DNA of 64,000 nt from Papiliotrema nemorosa (GCA_032158125.1 JASKOT010000006.1:248001-312000), one strand, 5' to 3'; numbered from the stretch's first letter, positions 46,493 to 58,201 are shown. The notes: a model not told the origin generated them from the sequence alone. Numbers and translations: made by a program.

Positions 46493-49074
46493 ATGCCGCC
46501 CAAGAAACCTCAAGTTCAGCGTCAAGAGACCAAATCGGTTCGTTCCTTCTTCAATCCGACTCACCACCCCTCACACATCCTATCATCAACATGTCACCTA
46601 CAGGCTTAGCTGACTTTCTTTCTCTTATACAGAGAGCCGAAGCTGCAGTCGATGAGGTCCCATTACAAGCTGTCATTCTTGCAGATTCGTACAACCGTCG
46701 ATTCGAAGTATTGTGTTCAGACCAACCTCGGGTCCTGTTACCCTTATGCTCTGCACCTCTTCTCGCTTGGACACTGGAGTGCTTGTCTATAAGTAAAGTC
46801 AAGCAGGTGTTCGTGTTCTGCGGGGTGCACGCGGATAAGATCAGAGATTATGTCGCGTAAGTCGTGGGCAAAGGGATGATTTGTCTGATGGATAGGACAA
46901 CGCCTTATAGGAATACACTGGACATACAGTGTTTGTCCTCGACTACTGCTAGAACTGCGGGAGATGCTCTTCGAGAGTTGGACGCGATGAATGTGAGCTA
47001 GCGTATTCTGGGAATGCATCGGGCAGCTGACACCCAGGTGCTGAATGCTGAAAACCCGTTCATTCTGGTCCATTCACCCATCGTAGCAAATTACGACATC
47101 TCTAAAATGGTCGATGCGCACAAAGCGCGCAGAGAAACAGACAAAAACTTCATCATGACCATGGGAGTCGGTCGAGGTGGACGGTCAGTTTGCAGCAGCC
47201 GTCAATCGGTACCGAGCTGACTCGTAGACCTCACCCGGAATCAGCCATCATGCTCACTCATCCTGCCTCTTCACGACTCCTTCACTACGTCCAGATGCCT
47301 CTGGCTCCTCGACCCAAACGAATTGCATTCCCTGCCCATTTCTTCAAAGACCCTTATCCGGCAAATATGACCGAATTCGAAGTATGGTCAGGAAGCCATC
47401 CAGCGAGCGAAGACCCCAGAGGAGGATACCGAGATCTCGGTGTGGATATTTGCGAGGCAGACGTGCCGGCTTTATGTACGGAGAATTTTGATTATCATGA
47501 TCTCAGGCGGCATTTCCTCAATGGGGTTCTGACTAGTGAATTGCTGGGCAAAAAGATTGCGGTGCATGTGGCGGGGGACGAGGTGGATGATCCGAACAAA
47601 GGTGATTCGAGGTGTGGCGATGGAGGAAAATATATCGAACGAGTGAGAGATACGAGGACATTCGGTGAGATTACGAGGGATGTTTTGAGGAGGTGGACGT
47701 TTCCTCTGGTTCCTGATCTGAATGAGCCGGGAGGAGTGCAGTATGAGTTGAGAAGGGGAAATATTTATGTTGCGAGGGACAATGTGGTCCTGTCGAGGTC
47801 GGTCAACCCCTTACCTGGGGCTCCACGTTAGCTGATAGACAGGACAACGACACTGGATGGACCTCTCCTGATCGGACCGAGGACGGCTTTGGCCCAAGGA
47901 ACCAAGGTGGACCGCTCAACAATCGGAGCCGACTGCTCATTAGGTCCCAACACTGTGGTCGTCGAGTCGCACATCTTTGACGACGTAAGGATAGGCGCCA
48001 ATTGCATTCTCGACAACTGTATGATAGGACGAAACGTTGAGATCGCCGACAATGTCAAGATTGGACGGGGAGTCTTGCTCGGTGATGGGGTCAAGCTCGG
48101 AAAGGGAGTCAACATTCCAGACTTTCACCGAGTTGGGCGAGAGAGGTTCTTGCCTGAATACTATGATGAGGAGGATGAGATTGAAAGCGAAGAAGAGAAG
48201 AGTGAGCTGAAGATCTCTGATTTGGATCTCTGTACTGATTTCAGCTCGACGACTCGAAGTTCTGGGCGAAGAGTCTATCGGGTATCTCTGGCCCATGGAA
48301 GAGGCAGAAGTCGAAGAAGACTCTGACGATGATGATGATGACCTTGAACCGTTCGAGCATCCCAAGAATAAACGACTGTTGCAACTCGGACGATCCCTTG
48401 ACGACTTCAGTGACGATGACGATACGTGTTCCACCCTTTCCGCCGCGTCTTCAGACACTGGCTCTCCATCTTCCCTCGCAAGCGACGACTCTTTACCCGA
48501 TATCCCATCTCTCGCCCTGGATGTAGTCGACCCAATGTTCCACAAGGAAGCTGCAGCTTCTCTCGCTCGAGCATTCGAAGAGGAACATTCGGTCGAGAAT
48601 GCCCGATTGGAACTGCGTACCCTGGTCATGGGGTATAATGCAGGCATTGACGCTGCTCGAGAAGAGTGTACCAATTTCCTCATGTCTCAGACGGACATTT
48701 CATCCAACCCCGCGGCAATCCTGGCCTCCGTCACGAAGATTTGGACGAGGTGGGGAGAGTTGGTGACGAGTCACGCCTCAGATACGACCAACATCCCCCT
48801 CGACGTACAGCAATACTGTGTAAAACATCAAGAAGCCGCGCCGTATTTCGGAATAGTCCTCAGGGGGCTATACGAAAGCGATGTGATTGTCGAGGAAGAC
48901 TTGTTGGAATGGAGAGAGCTGTCTTCGGCTCAAGGGGAGGGGATACAAGATGACAAGGAGAAAAAGGCATGGAAGGATACTTATGCCAAGGGAAAGGTGT
49001 ATGTTGATGTCCTGGAAGATATGGATAGCGAGAGCGACGAGGATGAAGATGAGGATGAGGAGGATTCTGATTGA
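46493..49074 (+). CDS. GCD6: Translation initiation factor eIF2B subunit epsilon
   Basis: Catalytic guanine-nucleotide exchange subunit for eIF2. ATG at 46493 (MPPKKPQVQRQETKS). The nucleotidyl-transferase-like domain begins PLQAVILADSYNRRFEVLCS and RVLLPLCSAPLLAWTLECLS. The left-handed beta-helix hexapeptides are clear at about 47850-48120: TIGADCSLGPNTVVVES, IGANCILDNCMIGRNVEIAD and GRGVLLGDGVKLGKGVNI. After an intron (about 48211-48243) comes LGEESIGYLWP, the usual end of that domain. An acidic linker of Asp/Glu/Ser follows, then the C-terminal W2/HEAT catalytic domain (RLELRTLVMGYNAG, then IWTRWGELV, LRGLYESDVIVEEDLLEW). The protein ends in the typical acidic tail. Stop TGA 49072-49074. 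Confidence 0.92.
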
Positions 49075-49658
49075 CTAGATGATCAGAGTGAAGAAGAAGG
49101 TATCGACTGGGGCAGATTCAGGCAGCCATTCTAGATGTTAGAACACCATGTCCTTGATATGCCCACGTACGTGATGTGATCAGTCGTGCATCAACGTCAG
49201 TACACAAGCAATCTGGACATCACTACTATCTATCACTCCATGTTGTTGCATCAATCATTTGAAGATAAACACCCACAAAGTCGAGGATGTCGCGAGGCTA
49301 CTATCAAGCACTCTCCGTATATCTTTTCCAAGTCGTATAGACAAGGGCAGAGAGCAGCTAGCGAAACCAGGCGTATAATTTGAAAAAGTATATTCCTCTC
49401 CGCACACGGAAAGAGACTGTGATCCCGTAGGTTGTATGAGTAAAGGCCCAGTCCGGCAAAAGAAATGTGCGATGAAAGAGAAGAACCAAGAGTTGCAACA
49501 GTTTCGTTTGGGTGAGGGAGCGGGGGAAGGGAGCGGGATCAAATTGTGGCTGGGAGGGAGCGAGTGCGGGGTAAAGTGTGGGGTAACTCATTGCGTCACT
49601 GGGGGTTGGTGGATTCACCTCGCATCACCAAGTCCCCTTCCCTCCAAAACTCACATCC
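49075..49658. other. Intergenic region, 584 bp
   Basis: No gene seen. A G-rich, purine-rich stretch (GGGAGCGGGGGAAGGGAGCG, about 49515-49535) lies about 130 bp upstream of the anoctamin start and could be a promoter or G-quadruplex-prone element. Confidence 0.45.
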
Positions 49659-52384
49659 ATGTCCTCTTCGACACCTCAACGGGTTACCAGATCAATGTCA
49701 ACCCAGCCTCCCGCTGTCGAAGTAGTAGCGTCTACAGCTCCAGGGCCACCTATTCCACCTCGGGAATCTTCCACCGCTCTGGACACGGTCCACCTGTCCA
49801 ACCCTTACCATGTCGACCTGGTCATCCCTTTCTCTATCGCTCTCAAGGGTAAAGATAGGGTAGCCGAGCAGAGAGAGATCAGAGAAGGGTACGAAGAGCT
49901 GTTGAGAGCACTGGAAGGGGTAGGTGGCTTGAGAATCGCTACGAGGGTACCACCAGGAAAGAAGGGTAAAGAGGAAATATGGATATTCATCGGTGCAGGT
50001 CAAGAGAAGATTGACGAGTTGGTGGAAATTGAAAAGTCAGCTAATTGCATTCTCGTTGGTTTGAGCTGATCGTTCAGGCTCCTGGACCAGACACATAATC
50101 TGCCGCCGCGACATGAGGGTCCTGCGCCCTCACCCAGCACTCACCTTCGATTACTATACAACCTCCTCGTCTACCCGACCCTCCAGCATGGTCTGGGCAT
50201 CACACCTGGAGAAGGTAAATGGAGCCGAGTGAAAACTATCATTGCTCTACATGACGAGGAAGCCGATAAAGATTGGATGGAGAAATGGACTTTTGGTGGT
50301 GATTGGCGAGTGGGGCTGTTGAAGGGTTTAGGGGGCAAAGAAGGGACCGGATTGGGTGAACATGTTAGTGAACACTGTCTTTAAGGGGCATAGCTGATTA
50401 GAAGCAACCACCGCCTGTTCACCTCTACTTTGACTTTTTGACCACCTACACATTATCACTTCTCCCATTATCTCTCATCTCTATCGCGGTCTACTTTCTC
50501 ACTCCGGCTGACTCTTATCCACCCTTCTACGCCCTGATCCTCTCCATATACTCTACCATCTTCGTAGCTGTATGGCGTATCAAAGAACGTAAACTCGCCG
50601 TTAGATGGGGTACAAGAGGCTCCGAGTCTGTTGCAGTCTCTCGACTCCGACCAGAATACGTCGCCAATCTCGGTCTGGACAAGCGAGCTCCAGGAGGTGA
50701 CAGCACTATCGATACTATTCAAGCGGGTAATGACCTGAAGCGAGACGTCAAGGTAGCGGCTTCAGTGCCTGTCATCGTTGCTTGCGGGGTCGGACTCGGA
50801 TGTGTTTTGATGGGCATTTTCGTCTTGGAAGCATTCGTCGCACAGGCGTATGAAGGTGTAGGAAAGAAGGTCGTCGTGAGTCATAAGCCTAGGCCGTCCC
50901 TTTGTGTCTCGCTGACAACATTAGCCTTTAATTCCGACAGCTCTCTTTGTCCTGGTAGTACCTCAGATAGTGGGGGCGTACCAGACTCTTGCCAAGATGT
51001 TGGTCAAGTGGGAAGATCACCCCACGCCGATCGGAGCCGAGAAGAGCTTGACAGCAAAGACCTTGTAAGAGACATGTTGTCGGCAGAACGTGAACGCTGA
51101 GCCCAGCGCCATGAACGGTATCGTGGCATACCTCGGTCTCTTCCTCTCCGCGTAAGTATCTTGTACGGCCGTGACTTCAATCTTACTGTATAGTTACATC
51201 TACGTTCCATTCGGACCCTTCATCATGGCCCACATTCAGCGACGCCTCACTCACTCGGGTGTTGAAGGCGAGAAAGTCAAGTTCGCCAAAACGGCCGAGA
51301 AGGCTGGTCTGGGGCCTAAGACCACTGGACACGAACAGAAGAGTATCAAGGCTGGCAGACTGAAGGGACAGCTCTTTGCCTGTAGGTGTTCACTCGGCAG
51401 CCTGTATCTTTACCCGCTGATGGATGTAGACACGGTGACGAATCAGGTAATCGGTGCGCTCACCGAGAATGTCTTGCCTTTCGTCCTGCGATTTGTCGAC
51501 GATTGGAGAGCCGGCAAAACTACTATCAAGGGAGCTGTCAAGGGTAATCCGGGTGACAAGGTCCCACCAAAGACGGAGCCTGAGATCGAGAAGCAGTTCC
51601 TCCGAAAAGTCGAACGGGAACTCGCGTTACCCGACTACAACCTCTTCAGTAAGCTGCCCCTTTCCTTGAAGATGGGTACACCGCTAACGAACAGCTGACT
51701 ACGCCGAGATGGTCACTCAATTTGGATACGTGACTGTTTGGAGTATCGTCTGGCCGCTTGCACCAGTTTTTGCACTCATCAACAATTACATTGAGCTGCG
51801 GACCGATGCACTCAAAATCTGCAAGCATGTTCGAAGACCGATTGGCGATCGAGTCGAGACCATCGGCTCTTGGCTGCAGACCTTGGTGAGTGGAAAAAAT
51901 AGTGGCCAATTACGTGGATCCTGACTGCCAGAGCATCATTTCGTGGATCGGCGCGGCGACTAACGCGACCTTGATTTACCTCTTCCGACCCAGCACTACT
52001 CTCCGACATCAAACGCCCAATCCCGACCTTCCTCAGCACGGCTCCGTCTACCTTCACCAGATTGTCTCACAGTACGATCTCTCTCCGACATTTCAGACTA
52101 TTCTGCCGACTCTGATCCCTCTCGCCGCTATCGCCCTGGCCGCCTCGCACGGGTTCATCATTCTTCGATGGATCATTGAAGGCCTTGCGGAAAGACTCCT
52201 ATGGCGAGGTAGCCCTGAAGAAGCCGAAGTTCAGCGATTGACTGCCAATGTTAACGCTGGTCAGTCGAAGAAGATTGCAGAGCTGGGCAAGAGAAAGTAT
52301 GATCTAGAGTCCCTCCGAAAAGGCTTCTGGAACGGGGGCAACGAGGGAGCTGCGGCCATTGGCAGTATCGGCAAGTCTGAGTAG
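49659..52384 (+). CDS. Anoctamin / Ist2-like (TMEM16 family) membrane protein
   Basis: TMEM16-family membrane protein. The fungal members include the ER-plasma membrane tether Ist2 and the lipid scramblases of Aspergillus and Nectria. ATG at 49659 (MSSSTPQRVTRSMSTQPPAV). The cytosolic N-terminal fold ends with HNLPPRHEGPAPSPSTHLRL and LYNLLVYPTLQHGLGITPGE. The membrane part starts VHLYFDFLTTYTLSLLPLSL. It includes YALILSIYSTIFVAVWRIKE, KERKLAVRWGT, PEYVANLG, SVPVIVACGVGLGCVLMGIF, YIYVPFGPFIMAH, DYAEMVTQFGYVTVWSIVWP, LAPVFALINNYIELRTDALK and RRPIGDRVETIGSW. These contain the conserved anoctamin segments YAEMV.QFGY and N..E.R.DA.K, which carry calcium-site acids. About ten hydrophobic segments. 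The C-terminal tail is short, unlike that of yeast Ist2. Several short introns; stop 52382-52384. Confidence 0.9.
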
Positions 52385-52888
52385 GATTACTCCCACTATT
52401 CGTCAAAACGCCCGAGCATGTGTTTATCATAGATCAGCCGAAGATGTAGCGCTAGATATACGAGCGAGAATGAAACGATGTATCAATGCGTCTGACCTCT
52501 ACTCATCGTCACTGATCTACCCGAGGGCTCGAAGCGGGAACGGCAACGGTTTGAGACTTGACTCATAAGGCTGTGGTCTCGATGGCCCCAGGAATTGTCA
52601 ATCGTGACTGGATGCCTTTCAGGCATCTGGAAGCAACTCATACTCGTGTTCGACAGGCGTCCTTTGTTCTCTAGGAGAGCAAGGGGTTGGATGTTGAAAG
52701 GCTCAATACCAAGACGGTTGATTCAGGGGATCTCAATGCGCTATACACAAGGGAATGCAAGCAGATGCAAGGTCTCGAATTCACTGTTCGAGGCGCCAGA
52801 TTGGGAATACAATATGCTGTCATAGACAACATGAAAACAATCACCAAGGTTGCATTTTCACCCGCCTTGAAGTCGAAGTCGAAGAACA
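52385..52888. other. Intergenic region, 504 bp
   Basis: No supported gene. Short open frames here run into the start of the next gene without family resemblance. Presumed 3' end of the anoctamin gene and promoter of the calpain-like gene. Confidence 0.45.
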
Positions 52889-54028
52889 ATGCTGCGTAAA
52901 CTCGAGTTGATCTCATTACTGGCCTTGGGTGAGTTCACCACAAGACACTGATATCCCTAAGAGGCTGATCGGCAGCGACAAGCGCTTTGGCGGTGCTTAC
53001 TCCCGGACAGGCCTTCCCTCCTGTTCCAGCTGATTCGCCCGGTGCTCCGCTATACGGATCGGAGGGTGTCCCCGTATGCACCCACATGAAATGTCTCACT
53101 GGGGAAGCCAATTCTTGGCTCGTAAGTGAGACCATGTCCTGCGTGTGCTCATCATACAGTACGTGGGAGCATGTTCATTGTTGAGCGTCGACCAGACCAA
53201 GTTTAAAAACCTGTTTAATATCACTGCTACCCTCGGTGTGGGACAAGAACAAGCGGCCGAGGCGAAAGCGTGGGATGGGGATGGATTGGGATGGAGGATT
53301 CAAGTGGTTTATGGAGATTTGAAAGGGAATGTCACGGGCTATCAACCTGGCTCAGCTTGGTGAGTACACATCCACTAGATCCCATCGACACCCTCGTCAA
53401 TTGGGTCTACGCGATGGGCTGAATGCTCTACTGCCGACAGGAGCACGAGAGGGGTGCGGTTAGTCGATGGGCTGATATCAGGTGGCCGAAAGCGATGGAA
53501 CTTGCAATATTGTCACTCGGTACGACGGAGAAACCGGTAGAAGGAGTAGAGATGTTCAGTGGCGGGACGGCAAAGTTGGTCCCTGCGAATGAATATAGGG
53601 GATTGCAGTATCTCACAGGGATGAAATTTGGGGAAGTGATGAATCCCGACAGGGCCACCTTGTGTGAGTATGGATGTCCTTGCAATTGTTCTGATGTGCG
53701 GGGAGACGCTGATGATTAGTGAATGTTGGGGGTAAAGCCTCCAAGACACCTTTGGTCTTGATGACCAAGCCGAAACCACTCACCACACCGAATCTCAACC
53801 CGGACGCTGTATTCTCGTTGATTTCAAAATCGAGTGGCAACATGTGAGTCGGTTTCTTCCCTTCCATTCTGGGAGAGGGGTAAAGGGGGTTCTGCTATGG
53901 TATGATACTGACAATGGAGCTTCACCTTGTGGAATCCCGCTACGCGCATCACGGAGACTTGGAATATCGATCAGCTCGATGGGAATATCATCGCTATAGG
54001 GTCTTTGGCAGATTATCAAGAGTATTAA
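52889..54028 (+). CDS. Secreted calpain-like pseudo-protease (catalytic Cys and His replaced)
   Basis: Six exons join in phase: 52889-52928, 52976-53121, 53160-53359, 53482-53663, 53720-53843 and 53920-54028, giving 266 residues. The signal peptide is MLRKLELISLLALATSALA. The protein is homologous to the genes at 21453 and 54469, as shown by GAPLYGSEG, SAWWPKAMELA, NEYRGLQYLTG and LWNPATRITETW. At the catalytic Cys position the relatives read DCWL and this one reads NSWL, with Ser60. At the His position the relatives read (G/D)HxYTVL and this one reads PDAVFSL, with Asp218. The Asn (Asn236) is kept. The frame, signal peptide and splice sites are otherwise intact, so it looks like a maintained non-enzymatic protein rather than a decaying one. 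Its function is unknown. Confidence 0.75.
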
Positions 54029-54468
54029 ATCGTCAGAATGTAGTCTCTGATTGTACCCAAGCCGAAACTCTACCATTTGCCCTGCTCGTACGTCAGAGGA
54101 GCAGACTCACATACGTCGTAAGATGCATGTTCCATCCATGCACCCTTCCTGTGATCTCTGCTCCGAGCGGTACACTAGACGATGAAAGGCAGTGTCGTGT
54201 CCATTGTTGATTGGCCTCCTGGTCTTTCCAAAGGATGTCGGTTCCATATTCGATCGGGTTGACGGGGTGCTGCAGTCTGACAAAGGAACAAATGATCATG
54301 CGCACAGACGCCCCATGTGTGACAAAAGCGGTGGTGAGTAAAGGAGCAGCACAGGACGTAGGGGATCCAGAGCGTTCATGTATCGACATACTCGAGTCTC
54401 CTGCAGTCATGATCCCGTGTCGATTGCTCTTCACAAAGTGCAGTAACTCAGCAAAACACAATCCTTCG
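54029..54468. other. Intergenic region, 440 bp
   Basis: Lies between the two tandem calpain-like genes. No gene recognised; presumably holds the promoter of the downstream member. Confidence 0.45.
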
Positions 54469-55586
54469 ATGAAAATGATATTTGCCAACATTCTACCGCT
54501 GATGCTGAGCTTTGGTACGCCTGAGCCTCGCACGGGTTTCTCAGAAGCTCACCGCAGTCTCGTTGAGCTCTGCCATACCATTCGAGAGCGTTCCAGCTGG
54601 ATCTGCCGGTGCGCCATAATACGGTGATGTGACTTTACCTCAGTGTGGTCACCTGAAACAGATCTCCTCTAAAGATTGTTGGCTCGTATGTTCCACCAGA
54701 TTTTAAAAACTCGAGTGGTTGTCATTGCTCCTTCGATAATGAGGCAAGCTGTTGAGGAATCGAGCTAAGAAGCAGGTTGCTGGCGCATGTTCACTGGCCG
54801 CTTTGAATGCCACCAAGCTCGCAGAGAGTTTTGCAGTCACCGACGCCCTTGGTCCCAAACAGGAACAAGCTGTATCAGTGACTTCCTTCGACCAAAACGG
54901 CAAAAAGTTTGTGACCAAGGTTCTTTTCGATCAAGTGAAAGATCTCCCTACCGACCGATCAGGATCAGCTTGGTATGCTCCCTTCGAATTTGTATCCATA
55001 GCTTTCCCAGCGAATCCTGGATAGGAGAGCGTGTGATGATTGATCTTTAGGTGGCCAGGTGCGATGGATATCGCCATTATCGATATGGCGGCTTCCGGCG
55101 GGATAGTGGAAGGTGTCGCCATCAGTGGAAACACGGGACAGCTGGTAGAGGCAAACGAATATCGAGGGATTCAATATCTCACCGGATGGCAATATGGGGA
55201 GACTATGAACCCGGACAAGGCCAGACTGAGTGAGTGAATGATGGGCGCCACCATGTCTCAAGACCTGAACATGATTGCTGATACACACGTTTTCAGTTGA
55301 GCTCGGAAAGAAGGCTATGGAAACACCGATCATTCTCGCCACTAGAGGAGGTCAAATGGCCAATCCGAAACTGATGGCTGATCACGCTTACACCGTCCTC
55401 ATCGTTACCAACGAGAATGTGTGAGCCGATAATCTGTTGACTCTCTCATGGTGTGTATGCTGATGTCCGTGCAGCTTTGGGCTGTTCAATCCCGCAACGG
55501 GAGGGGTGGAGACGTATGCGGCGGATGACTTGACTATTGATATCGTGGCGGTTGGACACTTCAAAGATTTCAAGTCATGGCCTTGA
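54469..55586 (+). pseudogene. Secreted calpain-like protease gene interrupted by an in-frame TAA
   Basis: Six exons with all phases consistent: 54469-54514, 54558-54685, 54776-54972, 55051-55229, 55297-55420 and 55475-55586. The start encodes the signal peptide MKMIFANILPLMLSF. All three catalytic positions are intact in the conceptual frame: Cys56 in DCWL, His213 in DHAYTVL and Asn230 in FNPATGG. However, codon 36 is TAA (54617-54619), at the place where the relatives have the Leu of GAPLYG and GADSK-type sequence. The one possible short intron over the stop (donor at 54609, acceptor ending 54642) shifts the frame. So the gene is a young nonsense allele, a sequencing error, or needs read-through. 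I call it disrupted, with uncertainty. Tandem with the pseudo-protease at 52889. Confidence 0.6.
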
Positions 55587-56052
55587 TATTCTTGCGTGAA
55601 ACTACTCAGTAAACGATATTGAAGAGCTTAGCTTCATGCATGTGACACTCCCCACAGCGTACACCTCGAGGACGAATCGTATAGTAATCCCTACCACAGG
55701 TCCAAGCTGGTCGGCGATGACCGATGCTTGGATGGCCGAAGACCGAACATGTAGTTACCGGATCGGAGCGCGGGTCAGAGGATGATGGTGTCCCCTCGGC
55801 ACTGTTCAAAACTGTCTGTCGCGCATCCTTTCTCATGGATAGAGAGACAATAAGCAACCTGCTCGGCAGGACTATGGTAATGTATCATCCACGGGCATGT
55901 GTCAGTCCTTGCCGAGGGGACGAGGTGTTGCGGCTTAGGTATATTCATTGGGATCTATAAGTACTGGCTGAACGCTCGCTCTAAGTGTACTCATCATCAC
56001 ATATTCTCACAGCAATCACAATCTACTACACAGATACAGATCCCATATCAAC
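55587..56052. other. Intergenic region, 466 bp
   Basis: No gene seen. A TATA-like TATAAG at 55956-55961 lies upstream of the next gene. Confidence 0.45.
55956..55961 (+). promoter_or_regulatory. TATA-like element of the gene at 56053
   Basis: TATAAG, 97 bp upstream of the ATG at 56053. Match by eye only. Confidence 0.35.
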
Positions 56053-57185
56053 ATGATCCCCACACCCAACAACCTCCATTGGAACCGACATTGGTCCCCC
56101 GACATCGACTACTCTTTCAAACATTCCTTCTCCTGGCCTCACGCTGCCGACTCGTCAAAGCTCGCAGACGGAACCGCTGCAGCGGCTGAAGGTGCTGCAT
56201 CGGGCTTCACTCATACAGCTCATGGATCTGGAGGGCCTCCGAGAGGAAGGATGCACTATCACATGTACGGACGAGGGGGATACCCTTTCGTACCTCGACG
56301 ACGATTTGGTGGTCGGCTCTTCTGGGTGAGTATTGTGCCCCACCATGATATGCAGTATGGTCATAGCTGATATCAGTTTGGCGCCGGTATAGGAGCTGCG
56401 GCGTTGTATTATCGACATAAAGAACGGCATAGAGAATGGGAGAGAGCTATCGCTTCGGGGGAAGTGAACCAAGATAAGATGGCTGGTTGGGGATGGAAGT
56501 GTGAGAACACAAGGGGACAGGCGTACGCTCCCACTCCGTCTGCTCCTTCTGCTTCTCCTCCTCCTCCATCTACTCGACCTGTTGCCGTGACTACACCGAC
56601 TCCGCCTCATTACGCTGCACCCGCTTGGCAACCCGCTCGTTTCGACCAGCAAAGTGCAGCTCCAACTCCAGTCGTTCCGAGTCCACCTACCGAGTCAGCC
56701 ATTCTCGCCGCCATACAACACTCCTCTGCTCCCATCGAGGTGATTGAACCGCCCGAGAAGGACACAAACCCTCGATGGGGATGGGGAGAGAGAAGGAGGA
56801 GAAGACAAGAGGCAAAAGAAGCAGTAGCGGAGGAGAAACAAAGACAAGAAGAGGCAGCCAAACAAGCTGCGAAGATTGCAGCCGTACAAGAGCAAGGGAA
56901 AGAGGAGATGAAAAGGTTGAGAGAGGTCATGGAGAGTTTGTGGAATGATAGGAAAGTCGTAGCTGCCACAGCACAAGTTCAAGCCAATGAGAAGGTGTGT
57001 CTCACTATACGAAGGTCGACAGACAGCTGACGTACAGGCCAAGGAGTACGCTCGGGAGAAGTTGGAAAGGCTGAGTGTCGCTCTAGACAGCTTGCGTGAG
57101 GTGAGTTCAAATGCATCGGGTCAAGAATTCGACTAACACTTCATAGTCCCTCAATGACGACCGCGAGAAAGAGAAGCTCGTATGA
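56053..57185 (+). CDS. Unknown protein: short hydrophobic segment plus charged coiled coil
   Basis: No family recognised. ATG at 56053 (MIPTPNNLHWNRHWSPDIDY). Introns fall at about 56325-56377, 56996-57037 and 57102-57146, and the last exon ends with TGA at 57183-57185. The N-terminal 90 residues are His/Gly/Arg-rich with HYHMYGRGGYPFVPRRRFGG. A short hydrophobic stretch FGAGIGAAALYYRHKE could be a single membrane anchor. The middle is Pro/Ser/Thr/Ala-rich. The C-terminal part (about 56780-57180) is a strongly charged Glu/Lys/Arg/Ala coiled coil with RWGWGERRRRRQEAKE at its start. The splice sites and unbroken frame support a real gene of about 330 residues. Function is not inferable; the layout resembles organelle-membrane tethers, but that is a guess. 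Confidence 0.72.
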
Positions 57186-58201
57186 GCGTATGACCTGGAT
57201 TCATTTACACCTTAGATGCTCCTTACTATAGCCTCTATAATTGACTCGATGTGACAAAGATTTGTGACCGCAGAGAGGATTTACGGCTGGAGGGTTGAGT
57301 TCGGCTTTGAGCGAAAAGGTACCTGATCGTCGCGAGTTCACTCGATAGAGACAGGACGCACTCGATAAAGGCTTCCACATGCTAGATCTCTAGGCTGCTC
57401 CATGGACCTGCATTCGAAAGTGAGGACCCCATAATGAGTCCCCCAATGACCCGCTTGTGCTACATGGAAGTGAAGACGACGGTGAAATGACATGGTGGCA
57501 TCATCACTCTCCAAACGAGGACCTGTACGGTGATCATCCATATTTCAAGGCCACCATCTTATAATCACGCTCCATCCTTCTTCTACTGCATCTCTATTCT
57601 TCCCATCCTTGTATTGTTCTTCTTGTATGCTGTACAGCCTTTCCGAGCTGTCTATTTCTCGAACGATCCTGCTTAAGGTACTCCAGGAGGTTTACCCCCG
57701 CCATCAGGCCGATTTGGAATAGCGACTGGTGAGTGTAGCGACTTGACTCCCGACTTTCTTCCTCCTTTGCACAACCGCAGCGATGACTCAAGAGACGTCA
57801 TCGCAGCAATGACTACAGGAGGACATAAGAGGAAGAGGTGCAATTGGAGTACTCATCGAAGGACGCGGTTGCTGTATTCAGAGGCCCGCTCAATCGAGAG
57901 CTTCTGGCAGTCCGTAGATCCGCCACGAGCACTACGAGTAGTGGAGAGGAGGCTTGATATTTTGCAGTCGGTCTCAGACTCATTTCCGATGTGTCCATCG
58001 TCTGGTCAAAAGAAGCATCTAAGACATTCGCTGATCGGTCAGAAAGAAAATCCCAGCGACTAACTCCCCCCTCTTGTCACCTATAAAGCTCGAACCCCAG
58101 CCCGCCTGTGTCCTCCCACCCACATCCAAACTCCCCCGATAACACTCAGCGTTACTTGTCACCAAGTCTCCTAGTCTTCAGACCAAATACAATCTGTCAC
58201 A
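57186..58201. other. Intergenic region, 1016 bp
   Basis: The largest gene-free gap in the window. Short open frames on both strands show no family resemblance or good splice context. A TATAAA at 58082-58087 probably belongs to the next gene. Could hold a non-coding RNA, but I see no structure I can name. Confidence 0.45.
58082..58087 (+). promoter_or_regulatory. TATA box of the RRM-protein gene
   Basis: A TATAAA hexamer 120 bp upstream of the ATG at 58202. Confidence 0.45.

Noticed and set aside
47940..48683. 247-residue minus-strand frame over eIF2B-epsilon
   Set aside because: Antisense of the hexapeptide and acidic regions; Ser/Arg-rich by reverse codon effect, no family resemblance.
52595..52899. 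Plus-strand frames running into the start of the pseudo-protease gene
   Set aside because: The signal-peptide exon at 52889 in another frame is supported by homology and splice phases; these frames are not.
54093..54533. 146-residue minus-strand frame between the tandem calpain-like genes
   Set aside because: Overlaps the first exon of the downstream gene in antisense; no recognisable protein.
57594..58063. Short frames in the 1-kb gap before the RRM gene
   Set aside because: They overlap each other on opposite strands, lack good starts, and show no motif. Left as intergenic.
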